From contig CAKOHT010000003.1 in assembly GCA_934085975.1 (NCBI GenBank), forward strand, positions 1 to 64,000: DNA of 64,000 bases, read 5' to 3'. A model generated the notes under the pieces. That model did not search any database. It was not told the DNA's origin and was given only the letters and a program-made list of their open reading frames with translations. The translations under genes and the position numbers were made by a program. Positions 1 through 8,534 of this stretch are shown piece after piece. Positions within the stretch are counted from its first letter, which is position 1, and every line of letters begins with the position of its first letter. Source of the DNA: an uncultured Cetobacterium sp. (GTDB lineage Bacteria > Fusobacteriota > Fusobacteriia > Fusobacteriales > Fusobacteriaceae).

Positions 1-107
1 TTTCTGGCATTTTGTTATTTTCATAACTTCTGACTATTTTCTCTATTCGGTTGTTAATGTCCTTATCTTTTAACTTTCGTCTGCGGTGTTTCCCGCTGAC
101 AAAAATT

Positions 108-136
108 ATAGTATCATAAATTTTAAACTCCGTCAA
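108..136 (-). promoter_or_regulatory. Strong divergent promoter, probably for a stable-RNA operon outside the window
   Basis: On the minus strand a -35 box TTGACG (131-136) and a -10 box TACTAT (108-113) are separated by exactly 17 bases. An A-rich stretch resembling an UP element lies just upstream (about 137-160). The predicted transcript begins near base 100 with a small GCGG/CCGC hairpin and shows no Shine-Dalgarno site before the window edge. A-tract plus near-consensus boxes plus an untranslated-looking leader is typical of rRNA operon promoters; the rRNA assignment is inference because the gene lies outside the window. Confidence 0.5.
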
Positions 137-151
137 CATCTTTTTTTATTT

Positions 152-180
152 TTGTTTTATAACTATTTTTATGATAAAAT
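152..180 (+). promoter_or_regulatory. Predicted promoter of trmL-folA
   Basis: TTGTTT (152-157), a 17-base spacer and TAAAAT (175-180), preceded by TGA, which makes an extended -10. It lies about 40 bases before the trmL start and is back to back with the divergent promoter at 108-136. Confidence 0.5.
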
Positions 181-224
181 TACACATATTTGCGTCAATT
201 TATTAATTTTTTTAGGAGGATTTT

Positions 225-683
225 ATGAATATAGTACTAATGGAACCTGAAATTCCTTATAATACAGGCAATATCGGAAGAAGTTGTGTTCTCACAAATA
301 CAACGTTACACTTAATTAAACCTTTGGGGTTTTCTTTAGATGAAAAACAAATTAAAAGATCTGGTCTTGACTACTGGGAATTAATCGATTTAAAAGTATG
401 GGAAAATTATGAAGAGTTAAGAGCAGCTTACCCTGAATCTAATTTTTATTTTGCTACTACTAAAACTACACAAAAATATTCAGATGTAAAATATAAGCCA
501 AATGATTTTATTGTTTTCGGTCCTGAGTCCAGAGGAATTCCTGCAGAAATTAGAGAAGCTAATACAGAAGCATGTATAACTATTCCTATGATTAAGATGG
601 GAAGATCTCTTAATTTATCAAACTCTGCAGCTATTATTCTTTATGAAGCTCTAAGACAAAATAATTTTAATTTGGGGGAGTAA
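225..683 (+). CDS. trmL: tRNA (cytidine/uridine(34)-2'-O)-methyltransferase TrmL
   Basis: SPOUT-family methyltransferase of 152 residues, the usual TrmL length. It methylates the 2'-OH of the wobble base of tRNA-Leu isoacceptors using S-adenosylmethionine. The N-terminus has the family motif EPEIPYNTGNIGR. The C-terminal trefoil knot is marked by FGPESRGIP (about residues 98-106) and by IPMIKMGRSLNLSNSAAI near residues 119-136, the SAM-binding loop. The ATG follows a strong AGGAGG at about 213-218. folA starts one base after the stop, so the two are probably co-transcribed. Confidence 0.93.
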   Translation: MNIVLMEPEIPYNTGNIGRSCVLTNTTLHLIKPLGFSLDEKQIKRSGLDYWELIDLKVWENYEELRAAYPESNFYFATTKTTQKYSDVKYKPNDFIVFGPESRGIPAEIREANTEACITIPMIKMGRSLNLSNSAAIILYEALRQNNFNLGE

Positions 684-684
684 C

Positions 685-1167
685 GTGTTATCACTTATTG
701 TAGCAATGGATAAAAATAATTTAATTGGAAATAAAAACTCTATGCCATGGAATATTCCTGAGGACCTAAAACTTTTCAAAGAAATTACTGATAATAGTAT
801 TGTAATTATGGGAAGAAAAACTTTTCAATCAATTGGAAAACCACTGCCAAATAGAATCAATTTTATTTTAAGTAAAGATGTGAATTTTTTTCACGAGAAT
901 ACTTCAATATTTAATTGCCCAGATAGTGCTTTAGAAAAAGCATTAGCTTTACAAAAAATTAATGACAAAAAAATTTTTATTATTGGTGGAAAAACTATCT
1001 ATGAATATTTTCTGCCTTTAGTAAGTGAATTGCATTTTTCTTATATTAAAGGTAACTTTTTTGGAGATACCTATTTTCCTAAAATAAATATATCGGATTT
1101 TCGTGTAATTGAAACAAGAGAATGTTCAGATTTCACCTATGTTCATTACATAAAAAAACACTTGTAA
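685..1167 (+). CDS. folA: Dihydrofolate reductase
   Basis: NADPH-dependent reduction of dihydrofolate to tetrahydrofolate, feeding thymidylate, purine and formyl-methionine synthesis. The 160 residues match chromosomal DHFRs. Visible motifs are the N-terminal strand LSLIVAMDKNNLIGN, the Met20-loop region MPWNIPEDLKLFK with the conserved W and acidic residue, IVIMGRKTFQSIG for NADPH binding, and IFIIGGKTIYEYF. The start is GTG one base after the trmL stop, with GGGGGAG inside the end of trmL serving as ribosome binding site. The -35 box of the next promoter overlaps the folA stop. Confidence 0.93.
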   Translation: MLSLIVAMDKNNLIGNKNSMPWNIPEDLKLFKEITDNSIVIMGRKTFQSIGKPLPNRINFILSKDVNFFHENTSIFNCPDSALEKALALQKINDKKIFIIGGKTIYEYFLPLVSELHFSYIKGNFFGDTYFPKINISDFRVIETRECSDFTYVHYIKKHL

Positions 1168-1190
1168 TTTTCAAAAACATATGTTATATT
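1162..1190 (+). promoter_or_regulatory. Predicted promoter of the FadL-type porin gene
   Basis: TTGTAA (1162-1167) overlaps the folA stop codon. A 17-base spacer leads to TATATT (1185-1190), preceded by TGT (extended -10). The predicted start of transcription is about 30 bases before the porin ATG at 1230. Confidence 0.55.
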
Positions 1191-1229
1191 ACACTAGTAA
1201 TTGTTAAAATACTAGGGAGGACTATATCA

Positions 1230-2552
1230 ATGAACAGATTAAAATTATCACTATTAGCTTTAATAGCTAGTTTAAGTGCTTCTACTATGGGAGCATCTAT
1301 AGATCATATCCAGAATTACTCAGCTGAGTATGGTGGAAATCCAGCACAACAAGGTGCTATTAATGTTGGGTCTACAGTTTACTTTAACCCTGCTGGACTT
1401 ATGAGATTAGAAAATGGAACATACATTGTTGGAGGAATCCAATATGCCTTCGGTGACCAAAATATGAGCGAAGGTGGGAGAGATTTTTCAACTAACCTTT
1501 CGTCTCCTATACCTAACTTTGCTCTTTACAAAAAAACAGATGACGGAGCTTACTTTTGGACAATGGGAGGTGTTGCCGGAGGTGCTGAATTAGAGTATAA
1601 AGACAGTATCCCTTTAACTGTAAATCTTCTTGGAAAAGATATTAATTTCAACAACTTTTTAAGTGGAACTAATGTAAAAGGGTCCAATATGTACGCCCAA
1701 ACTACTTTAGGAAAAGCTTTCAATTTAACAGATAAATGGTCAGCTTCATTAGCAATTAGAGGAGTTTACGCTAAGAGAACTTTAAAAGCTAAAACTACTC
1801 TTGACAACAATGTTACTGCTGGTGACTTACTTGGAAATCCATTACCATTTCCTATCTTTGTAGCAGGAAATGCCTCTATCGACTCTGAAAGAGAAGCTTA
1901 TGGAATAGGTGGACAATTTGGTTTGAATTATGCTCCAAATGATAGACTGAATATTGGTTTTAGATACGATACTAAAGTTAATTTAAAATTTAAAACTAAA
2001 TCTGACATAAATGACACTACTTATGGACCAGGACTTAATCTAGGAAACCTTGTTATTCCGAGCATGGGTGTTTCGGACGCACTTTTAGGATTATATCCAG
2101 TATATAGAGATGGTGAAAAAATTAGAAGAGATTTACCTGCTCTAGTAGCTTTGGGTGCATCATATAGAGTTACAGATCAATGGACTACTTTCATAGGTGG
2201 TAACTACTATTTTAACGAATCAGCTACTATGGATAGAATAGGCAAGACTAGTGTTGATTACAAAAATGGATGGGAAATTTCTGTTGGTTCTGAGTATTGG
2301 TTCACTCCACAAATTGCTTGGCTTGTTGGCTTTAATTACGCTGACACTGGTGCTCCTGATAAGAGTTTTGCTGCGACAGAGTATGCTTTAAACTCTACTA
2401 TGTTAGGAACAGGAGTTAAATATAGACCTAATGATTCTGTAGAATGGACTGTTGCTTTAAATCACTATATTTATGATTCAAAAACAGTTAACAACATAAA
2501 ATATGAAAAAGAGATATCTAGTATAGGTATCAACTTTGTAAAAAAGTTTTAA
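1230..2552 (+). CDS. FadL/OmpP1/TodX-family outer membrane protein
   Basis: Beta-barrel outer membrane protein of 440 residues, similar in length to FadL transporters that import long-chain fatty acids and other hydrophobic compounds. A signal peptide is visible (MNRLKLSLLALIASLSASTMGA). It is followed by the family-typical NPAGL segment (STVYFNPAGLMRLENG), alternating amphipathic strands, and a C-terminal Phe as expected for BAM substrates. I chose the ATG at 1230 because AGGGAGG lies just upstream and the signal peptide begins there; an in-frame start at 1122 would overlap folA and add an unlikely extension. The substrate is unknown. A TetR regulator follows after 23 bases. Confidence 0.8.
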   Translation: MNRLKLSLLALIASLSASTMGASIDHIQNYSAEYGGNPAQQGAINVGSTVYFNPAGLMRLENGTYIVGGIQYAFGDQNMSEGGRDFSTNLSSPIPNFALYKKTDDGAYFWTMGGVAGGAELEYKDSIPLTVNLLGKDINFNNFLSGTNVKGSNMYAQTTLGKAFNLTDKWSASLAIRGVYAKRTLKAKTTLDNNVTAGDLLGNPLPFPIFVAGNASIDSEREAYGIGGQFGLNYAPNDRLNIGFRYDTKVNLKFKTKSDINDTTYGPGLNLGNLVIPSMGVSDALLGLYPVYRDGEKIRRDLPALVALGASYRVTDQWTTFIGGNYYFNESATMDRIGKTSVDYKNGWEISVGSEYWFTPQIAWLVGFNYADTGAPDKSFAATEYALNSTMLGTGVKYRPNDSVEWTVALNHYIYDSKTVNNIKYEKEISSIGINFVKKF

Positions 2553-2575
2553 TTTATAAAGTTTAGGAGGAAGTA

Positions 2576-3151
2576 ATGCCCAAAAAAGCGATTTTTAAAA
2601 GAGAACAAATTCATGAAAAAGCTTTTGAAATGTTTGAAAAACATGGGTTAGATGATATTACTGCAAGGAATCTAGCCAAAGCTTTAAATTGTTCTCCAGC
2701 ACCGATATATAGTTGTTATTCGTCTATGGATGAATTAAAAACAGAACTCATAGAAAGGGCCAAAAAAATTTTTTTAGAATATGTAGTTAGACCTGAAACT
2801 GACTTAGTCTTCCTCAATAGTGGTATTGGACTTTGTGCATTTGCAAGAGAGGAAAAACAACTATTTAAATCAATATTTCTTAGAGATAATTCATATGGTA
2901 ATCTCTTAAAAAAATTTAGAGATCTCATGAAGGTTGAAATGGAAAAAGATGAAAGATTTGAAAATCTACCGACTGAGTTTAAATATGATCTCTTCTTAGA
3001 TTGCTGGCTATTTGGACATGGTCTAGCTACACTTATCGCAACAGATTATTTTGAAAACCCTACAAATGACTTCATTAAGGATAAACTTTTAAATAGTGCA
3101 GCTGTAATGCTTTATAAGAAGTTAGACGATTTTAATTTAAAAAATAAATAG
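2576..3151 (+). CDS. TetR/AcrR-family transcriptional regulator
   Basis: Protein of 191 residues with an N-terminal TetR helix-turn-helix (about residues 8-55, including DDITARNLAKALNCSPAPIYSCYSSMDELK). The helical ligand-binding C-terminal domain is divergent. It sits 23 bases after the FadL-type porin with its own AGGAGG, so the two are probably one operon. By analogy with many TetR genes it may control the porin in response to a lipid or hydrophobic ligand; this is inference. A clear terminator follows. Confidence 0.85.
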   Translation: MPKKAIFKREQIHEKAFEMFEKHGLDDITARNLAKALNCSPAPIYSCYSSMDELKTELIERAKKIFLEYVVRPETDLVFLNSGIGLCAFAREEKQLFKSIFLRDNSYGNLLKKFRDLMKVEMEKDERFENLPTEFKYDLFLDCWLFGHGLATLIATDYFENPTNDFIKDKLLNSAAVMLYKKLDDFNLKNK

Positions 3152-3164
3152 ATTACTTTAAATA

Positions 3165-3206
3165 AACCATGAGATAATATTTTTAAACTTATCTCATGGT
3201 TTTTTA
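3165..3206 (+). terminator. Intrinsic terminator after the TetR gene
   Basis: A perfect 13-bp stem, AACCATGAGATAA (3165-3177) with TTATCTCATGGTT (3189-3201), is followed by a T run. It also lies just past the stop of the convergent minus-strand gene ending at 3226 and may stop both transcripts. Confidence 0.9.
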
Positions 3207-3225
3207 CTTGACTATCTAACTTCTT

Positions 3226-3909
3226 CTATATTTTTTCTTCACCTAATTTTTCAGTTTTCAAAGAATATTTTGAAGTCAATCCAAATATAATCATCAATAT
3301 TGATGTTACCAATATATATATCAATAGTATATAATAAAATATCCCTTGAGCCAAATACATACTTAAAGTTACTCCTATACCAAAGATGAAATCCATAAAG
3401 CCATCTAACATTAATATCCTTTTTACTACTACAAGCGTTTTATTATGTGTTATCCCCTCTGGCTCATAAACTTTAGTTACAATGTGACTTATTCCTCTAA
3501 ACGTTAAAAATGCACCTATATAAAATATAACTATATACCCGTGAAGTTCAATCTTTGTAGCAGTAATTTTTTCTATAGCTAAACTGACCTCTTCTATTAA
3601 ATTTTTTTCTGCTATTAGAAGTTTATTCGATAAAAGTAGCAAACCAGAAAAACATTCAAGTATTCCCCAAAAGAAAATCTCTCCCCAGTGAAACTCTTTT
3701 TCTCCTATACCAGAAAACGAATAGATTAAGTTTCCTATCCCTGTTAAAAAAAATAAAAAACCTAATATCTTCACTACATCATTTAAAAATATTCCATTTC
3801 CAATTACTACTATTCCCACATAAGTTAAAAATAGCATACCAACTATCACATGATAAAACCACTGTTCTCTAAAAGATTTTCTTATTTTTATAGTTAATTC
3901 TTTATACAT
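3226..3909 (-). CDS. HdeD/DUF308-like integral membrane protein
   Basis: Protein of 227 residues with about six predicted membrane segments and a short cytoplasmic N-terminus (MYKELTIKIRKSFREQW). The pattern of paired hydrophobic hairpins, each following a WFYH.IVG or IL..FSG type turn, resembles HdeD-type (DUF308) membrane proteins. No catalytic motif is visible and the function is unknown. A GGTGGTGAG ribosome binding site precedes the ATG. The recJ terminator lies directly upstream, so its promoter must lie within that region or it is read through. Confidence 0.45.
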   Translation of the reverse strand: MYKELTIKIRKSFREQWFYHVIVGMLFLTYVGIVVIGNGIFLNDVVKILGFLFFLTGIGNLIYSFSGIGEKEFHWGEIFFWGILECFSGLLLLSNKLLIAEKNLIEEVSLAIEKITATKIELHGYIVIFYIGAFLTFRGISHIVTKVYEPEGITHNKTLVVVKRILMLDGFMDFIFGIGVTLSMYLAQGIFYYILLIYILVTSILMIIFGLTSKYSLKTEKLGEEKI

Positions 3910-3946
3910 GATCTCACCACCAGTTTTTATTTTTGATTCAGTAAAT

Positions 3947-3980
3947 AAAAAACAGGAAAATCACTGTCTTCCTGTTTTTT
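3947..3980 (-). terminator. Intrinsic terminator after recJ
   Basis: AAAAAACAGGAA (3947-3958) pairs with TTCCTGTTTTTT (3969-3980). Read on the minus strand this is a GC-containing stem followed by TTTTTTA, about 40 bases past the recJ stop. Confidence 0.85.
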
Positions 3981-4019
3981 CTATTTTTTTCTTCAATTTC
4001 CTACTTTAAAAATCTCTTT

Positions 4020-6536
4020 TTATAAAATTATTTTTATATCGTTAGAAGCAGTTACTCTTTTACCTTTATTTATTTCACTAATTATTTTTTTCTTTTCTTC
4101 CAAGGATAACTTTATACTGAAGATGCTTTCATAGTATTCCAATTCACTACTATCGACTATCTCTATATTTGACGGAATCGTATAATCATCCTCTATATAC
4201 TCATAACCACTATAACAAATTTTATTTCTCGTTATAATCAAATTATATTTATCTGTTTCTAAAGCTTTGTTTCCCATATAAACATAAAAATCATATCCTT
4301 CTTTTTTTATATCTCCCTCTTTTACAACACATACTTTTTTTTCAAAAAGTTTATAATAAATTTTTATTGTTTCTATAACTGTATCCATTCCTCTTCCAGA
4401 ACTACAACTTACAACAACATTTTTTTTATCTTTAAATATTGTTTTTAGAATCTTTTTTTGCAACGAATTATATTCTAAATCTCCTATTAAAAACTCCTTT
4501 ATCTCCTTAAATATTTTTCCAGAGTCAAGAGAGAGAGTTTTAAATTCCTCATCTCTTTCTATCCAAATATGAACATTATAATTTTCATCTTTTCTTATTA
4601 TTTTATCAACCCTTACATTAAATTTATAACCATAATAATCATTCAGTCTTTTTAAAATCAATTTTGTCTGGTTATCCAAAAAGCCAACACTATTTCTTCC
4701 GACATTGATAGATACTTCATTATCAATAAAACTGATATTCAACTTTTCATTTTCTAAATCTCTACGTGTATAAAAAATAGACTTTATTGGAAATTTAATA
4801 TCGTATAAACTTTCAAAATCCTTTATATTATTTAAAACCTTTTTAGCCGGTTTTATATCTTCTATAAAAATTTTATATTGATATCTATCTTTATAGCTTT
4901 CCATCTTAAGTTTAAATGCGACGTCTATCTCCTCATAATCCAATACTGATTCAAACATATCGTCACTATTGAACCACACACAATTTTTTATCTCTATTCC
5001 ATTTTTAATTAAATCCATCATCAAATGATTTTTTTCCTTTCCAATAGCTCTAAAATTTGTATATTTACAATTTTTTATTGCAAATAGTGGTGAGGCATTT
5101 CCAAATCCATATGGCTCCAATAAAGAAAGCTTATCCATTAAATCAAAAGATATTTTTATCATAGAAAGTTCACAATCTATCTTTATAGGTTTTTTTGTAT
5201 CTTCACTACTCAATTTTTTTATTGCATATTCATTTATTCGCTTTGAAAACTCTTCTAATTTTTCAATCGCTATTGAGAAACCTGCAGCTCCAGCGTGTCC
5301 ACCATATTTTATAAAAATATCCTGTATTGAATTCAAAGCTTCAATCATATTAAATGCTTCTGTACTTCTACATGACGCTGTTGCTATTCCTTCATCTGGC
5401 TTTATTTCCATTACAATAGTAGGTTTATAATATCTATCCAAAATTTTTGAAGCCACTATACCTATGACACCATGATGAAAATTTTTTTCTGCAACAACAA
5501 TTACACTATCCTCATCTAGTTTTTCTTTTTCAATCTTCTCTACAGCTTTTTTTAAAATAATTTCCTGAATCTCTTTCCTTTCATTATTTTTATTTATTAG
5601 CTCATATATTAACTTGTCACAAGTCACATGACACTCATTAACAAGGAGTTCCACAGCCATTTTAGCATCTTCTAGCCTTCCAGCAGCATTAAAGATTGGA
5701 GCTATAATGAAGCCTACATCATACGTGTCAAAACTCTTTTCCATTGGATTTTCGAACAATCTTTTCATAAGCATATTTAGACCTTGCCACTTGCTACTTT
5801 TTAAAAGCTCTAATCCTCTTTTTACTAGAAGTCTATTCTCTCCCTTTAAAGGAACTATATCTGCAATAGTTCCAATTGCGACAATATCTAAATATTTATA
5901 TATGTCATTTTTTCTCTTTAATTTTTGATATAGAGCAAACAATAACATAAAAGCCGTCCCTACTCCAGCAAAATACCTATATGAGTTTTTGTTATCATCT
6001 CTTTTAGGATTTATAATAGCATACGCCGGAGGGAGTCCGTTATTTATTTCATGATGATCAGTTATAATCATCTCCATTTTCAGATTATTACAGTGTTCAA
6101 CTTCAGAATTTGATGAAATTCCACAGTCCACAGTTATTATTAAATCTCCACCCTCCTCTTTTATGTAATTCAACGCTTCTTTATTTAAACCATACCCTTC
6201 ATCTCTTAATGGTATATAGTATTTCACATTAATATCCAACTCTTTTAGCGCCAGATAGCATAAAGATGTTGAAGTTATCCCATCCACATCGTAATCACCA
6301 TATATCCAGATAGTTTCATTATTTTTTTTAGCTCGCAATATTCTTTCTACAGCTTTATCTACATCCGATAAATCACTTGGATTCATAAGATTTTCTAGCG
6401 TTCCATTTATAAAAAATTCAATTTCATCTCTTGATTCAATTCCCCTATTGTGGAGAATTTGCTCTATCTCTTTATCTATATTTTCATTTCTTCGTTCAAA
6501 ATTTTCTGATTTGAATACCCATTTTGTATTTCTCAT
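4020..6536 (-). CDS. recJ: Single-stranded-DNA-specific exonuclease RecJ with long C-terminal extension
   Basis: 5'-3' ssDNA exonuclease of recombination and mismatch repair, about 838 residues. DHH phosphoesterase motifs are present: GDYDVDG near residue 80, TVDCG near 136, and the DHH triad in IITDHHE near 160. The DHHA1 signature GGHAGAAGF follows, then an OB-like domain. I start it at 6536 because GAGGAAAGG lies just upstream; an ATG 33 bases earlier overlaps the upstream gene's stop and has no ribosome binding site. The last ~150 residues resemble the RecJ C-terminal domain of Firmicutes. They carry a P-loop-like but degenerate segment (VVVSCSSGRGMDTVIETI) with no GK[ST]. It is the second gene after the TPR/SLT-like protein (17-base gap). 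Confidence 0.92.
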   Translation of the reverse strand: MRNTKWVFKSENFERRNENIDKEIEQILHNRGIESRDEIEFFINGTLENLMNPSDLSDVDKAVERILRAKKNNETIWIYGDYDVDGITSTSLCYLALKELDINVKYYIPLRDEGYGLNKEALNYIKEEGGDLIITVDCGISSNSEVEHCNNLKMEMIITDHHEINNGLPPAYAIINPKRDDNKNSYRYFAGVGTAFMLLFALYQKLKRKNDIYKYLDIVAIGTIADIVPLKGENRLLVKRGLELLKSSKWQGLNMLMKRLFENPMEKSFDTYDVGFIIAPIFNAAGRLEDAKMAVELLVNECHVTCDKLIYELINKNNERKEIQEIILKKAVEKIEKEKLDEDSVIVVAEKNFHHGVIGIVASKILDRYYKPTIVMEIKPDEGIATASCRSTEAFNMIEALNSIQDIFIKYGGHAGAAGFSIAIEKLEEFSKRINEYAIKKLSSEDTKKPIKIDCELSMIKISFDLMDKLSLLEPYGFGNASPLFAIKNCKYTNFRAIGKEKNHLMMDLIKNGIEIKNCVWFNSDDMFESVLDYEEIDVAFKLKMESYKDRYQYKIFIEDIKPAKKVLNNIKDFESLYDIKFPIKSIFYTRRDLENEKLNISFIDNEVSINVGRNSVGFLDNQTKLILKRLNDYYGYKFNVRVDKIIRKDENYNVHIWIERDEEFKTLSLDSGKIFKEIKEFLIGDLEYNSLQKKILKTIFKDKKNVVVSCSSGRGMDTVIETIKIYYKLFEKKVCVVKEGDIKKEGYDFYVYMGNKALETDKYNLIITRNKICYSGYEYIEDDYTIPSNIEIVDSSELEYYESIFSIKLSLEEKKKIISEINKGKRVTASNDIKIIL

Positions 6537-6552
6537 TCTATACCTTTCCTCA

Positions 6553-8391
6553 TTAATTATATATCGCACTATAAAATGCGTACGTATAAACTATTTCCTC
6601 TATTTCAGTTTGAAATTTTTCATCAACTATCGTCTCTAATTTCAAATCTCCATCTAACTCAAAGCTCAATGTTTTCAAAATCCTCTCTCCATATATATAT
6701 TCTATTAATGTTTTCAAAACCATTCCATTGTGCTTATCGTATATTTTTTTCAAAATTTCTGTACCTTTGTTTATGTTATTTTGTGGGTTATAATAGTTTT
6801 CTTCATTGTCTTTAATCATCTTTTTTGGTATACCCATTAATCCTATTTTTTCGAATTTATCATTTTCACTATCAAATCCACTCTCTACATACATTATTGT
6901 GTATATTAAAGACTGAGGCATCAAATATTTTTTTCTGGCATCTTGCACCTCTTCTCTATAGTATTTAGGATAGACATAATGCAATAAGTTTCTATATCTA
7001 TAGAACTCTCTTTTAAAAGTACTAACTTTTTTAAAAGATTCTCTATAAAATCTACTCTCTATATAGCTATTCATTATAGTTATCTTGTCTTGGATAGTTT
7101 CTGTATCTAAATCAAAATTATTACTTTGAACAGCTAATTCTAATAGTTCTGGATTTTTTAACCTCCCTATTTGAGTCAATGCATCTTTTAATACCTTCTC
7201 TTTATACGTATTTTTTATTTCAAAGTTTTCTATAGAGTTCATATAGTTTCTAACAACATAATTACTTGCAAAAAATATGTTATAATTTGCCAACTGCCAT
7301 GAACTACTATCATTTTCTAAAAGTTTTGTATAAACCATATAATAAAGACCCATTTTAGGATTTTCTGGATATTTGTCTTTAAATTTATCATATAGTTCTA
7401 TAAATCTCTTTTTATTTTTCAGTTTTATATATGTATCTAATAATAATGAATCTATTCCTTCATTTTTTTGATTTATTTTTTCCAAAATTTCTTTAACTTT
7501 AGTATATTCCTCTAATTTATAATATATTCGTCCAACTCGAAAATTCGCTCTATCCTTAAGTTTTATATCCTGTATTTTTTCATAATTATAAATTGCTCTT
7601 GAATAATCTTTATTTTGTTCATATGCTACCGCTCTTATAAATAGAAAATTAGATTCTCCTACCTGCGAGTCTTTTGTTAGTTCTATAACTCTTTTATTTT
7701 TATCCAATTTTAACAAACTTTGTAGATATATTATTTTTTGGTTTATTTTTTGCTCATTATAATTACCTAATTTATCTAAAATTTCAACCGTTTTATCAAA
7801 CTCTTTTTTCTCATAAAAATAGTTTGACAAATCTAATAAATCTTGCTCATCTAGTTTCTCAATTAATCTAAAATTATTTTGATACTTTATTTCATAAAGA
7901 TATCGATATTTTTCATTAGTTTTTTCTAAAATCTTTAGTGCTTTTTTTTCGTACACTTCTAGTTGAGGATCATAGTAATCCGTCACTAATCTTTTAAAAT
8001 ATTCAATAGCTTTATCCTTTTCATTTTTTAAAAGATATATCTCTCCAACATTGTAATCTCTTCTATACTGAAAATAATTTGTTTTTTTAAATTCTTGCTT
8101 CACATAGCTTTCCGGTACATACACAGCCCTACTAAAAAATAAAAGCGCCTCATCATATTTTTTCATATCCATATAATTTTTTGCAATATAGTATTTTGCA
8201 TAGTTACTTGTCAGTGGGTAGGAGTACGAAAAATTTTTTTGATAGATTTCATAATAAAATAAACTATTTTGATAATCTCCTTTTTTGTTAGCTTCTAATG
8301 CTTTATTAAAAAATATATAGTCATCAACATTATAGGAAAAACTTTTAATTCCAAATATTATTATAAATATAACTAGATGTAAATACCTCAT
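6553..8391 (-). CDS. TPR-repeat protein with C-terminal lytic-transglycosylase-like domain
   Basis: Secreted protein of 612 residues with a signal peptide (MRYLHLVIFIIIFGIKSFS). A long helical array of TPR-like units runs from about residue 28 to 440 (for example GDYQNSLFYYEIYQK and KYDEALLFFSRAVY). The C-terminal ~150 residues follow the SLT fold: SLIYTIMYVESGFD contains the Glu-Ser of the catalytic motif and GLMGIPKKM corresponds to the usual GLMQ.MP. Layout and length resemble Slt70, which cleaves peptidoglycan in the periplasm. The domain is divergent (GLMG for GLMQ, shortened tail), so activity is uncertain. It is the first gene of the recJ operon. Confidence 0.7.
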   Translation of the reverse strand: MRYLHLVIFIIIFGIKSFSYNVDDYIFFNKALEANKKGDYQNSLFYYEIYQKNFSYSYPLTSNYAKYYIAKNYMDMKKYDEALLFFSRAVYVPESYVKQEFKKTNYFQYRRDYNVGEIYLLKNEKDKAIEYFKRLVTDYYDPQLEVYEKKALKILEKTNEKYRYLYEIKYQNNFRLIEKLDEQDLLDLSNYFYEKKEFDKTVEILDKLGNYNEQKINQKIIYLQSLLKLDKNKRVIELTKDSQVGESNFLFIRAVAYEQNKDYSRAIYNYEKIQDIKLKDRANFRVGRIYYKLEEYTKVKEILEKINQKNEGIDSLLLDTYIKLKNKKRFIELYDKFKDKYPENPKMGLYYMVYTKLLENDSSSWQLANYNIFFASNYVVRNYMNSIENFEIKNTYKEKVLKDALTQIGRLKNPELLELAVQSNNFDLDTETIQDKITIMNSYIESRFYRESFKKVSTFKREFYRYRNLLHYVYPKYYREEVQDARKKYLMPQSLIYTIMYVESGFDSENDKFEKIGLMGIPKKMIKDNEENYYNPQNNINKGTEILKKIYDKHNGMVLKTLIEYIYGERILKTLSFELDGDLKLETIVDEKFQTEIEEIVYTYAFYSAIYN

Positions 8392-8420
8392 TTTTTTCCC
8401 TCCGCTGTTTTTATATTTTT

Positions 8421-8429
8421 ATTATATCA
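8421..8429 (-). promoter_or_regulatory. Extended -10 promoter of the SLT-like/recJ operon
   Basis: On the minus strand TGATATAAT, an exact TGnTATAAT, lies about 30 bases before the start codon at 8391. No good -35 box is seen, as is usual for extended -10 promoters. Confidence 0.5.
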
Positions 8430-8534
8430 TAATAATTTTTACTATAAAATTTATATTTTCTAAAAAAATAGTTGAAATTATTTTAAATCTGTATAATAAT
8501 AAATAATGTTACAGTTTTTCTAGGAGGTGGTATT

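Noticed and set aside
1..139. A minus-strand frame of 46 codons from ATG at 139 to the window edge
   Set aside because: No Shine-Dalgarno site precedes it, and it coincides exactly with the -35/-10 boxes of a strong promoter, so I read the region as promoter plus RNA leader. A protein gene cannot be fully excluded without the left flank.
1122..1229. N-terminal extension of the FadL-type porin
   Set aside because: It overlaps folA, places a non-signal segment before a clear signal peptide, and has no ribosome binding site.
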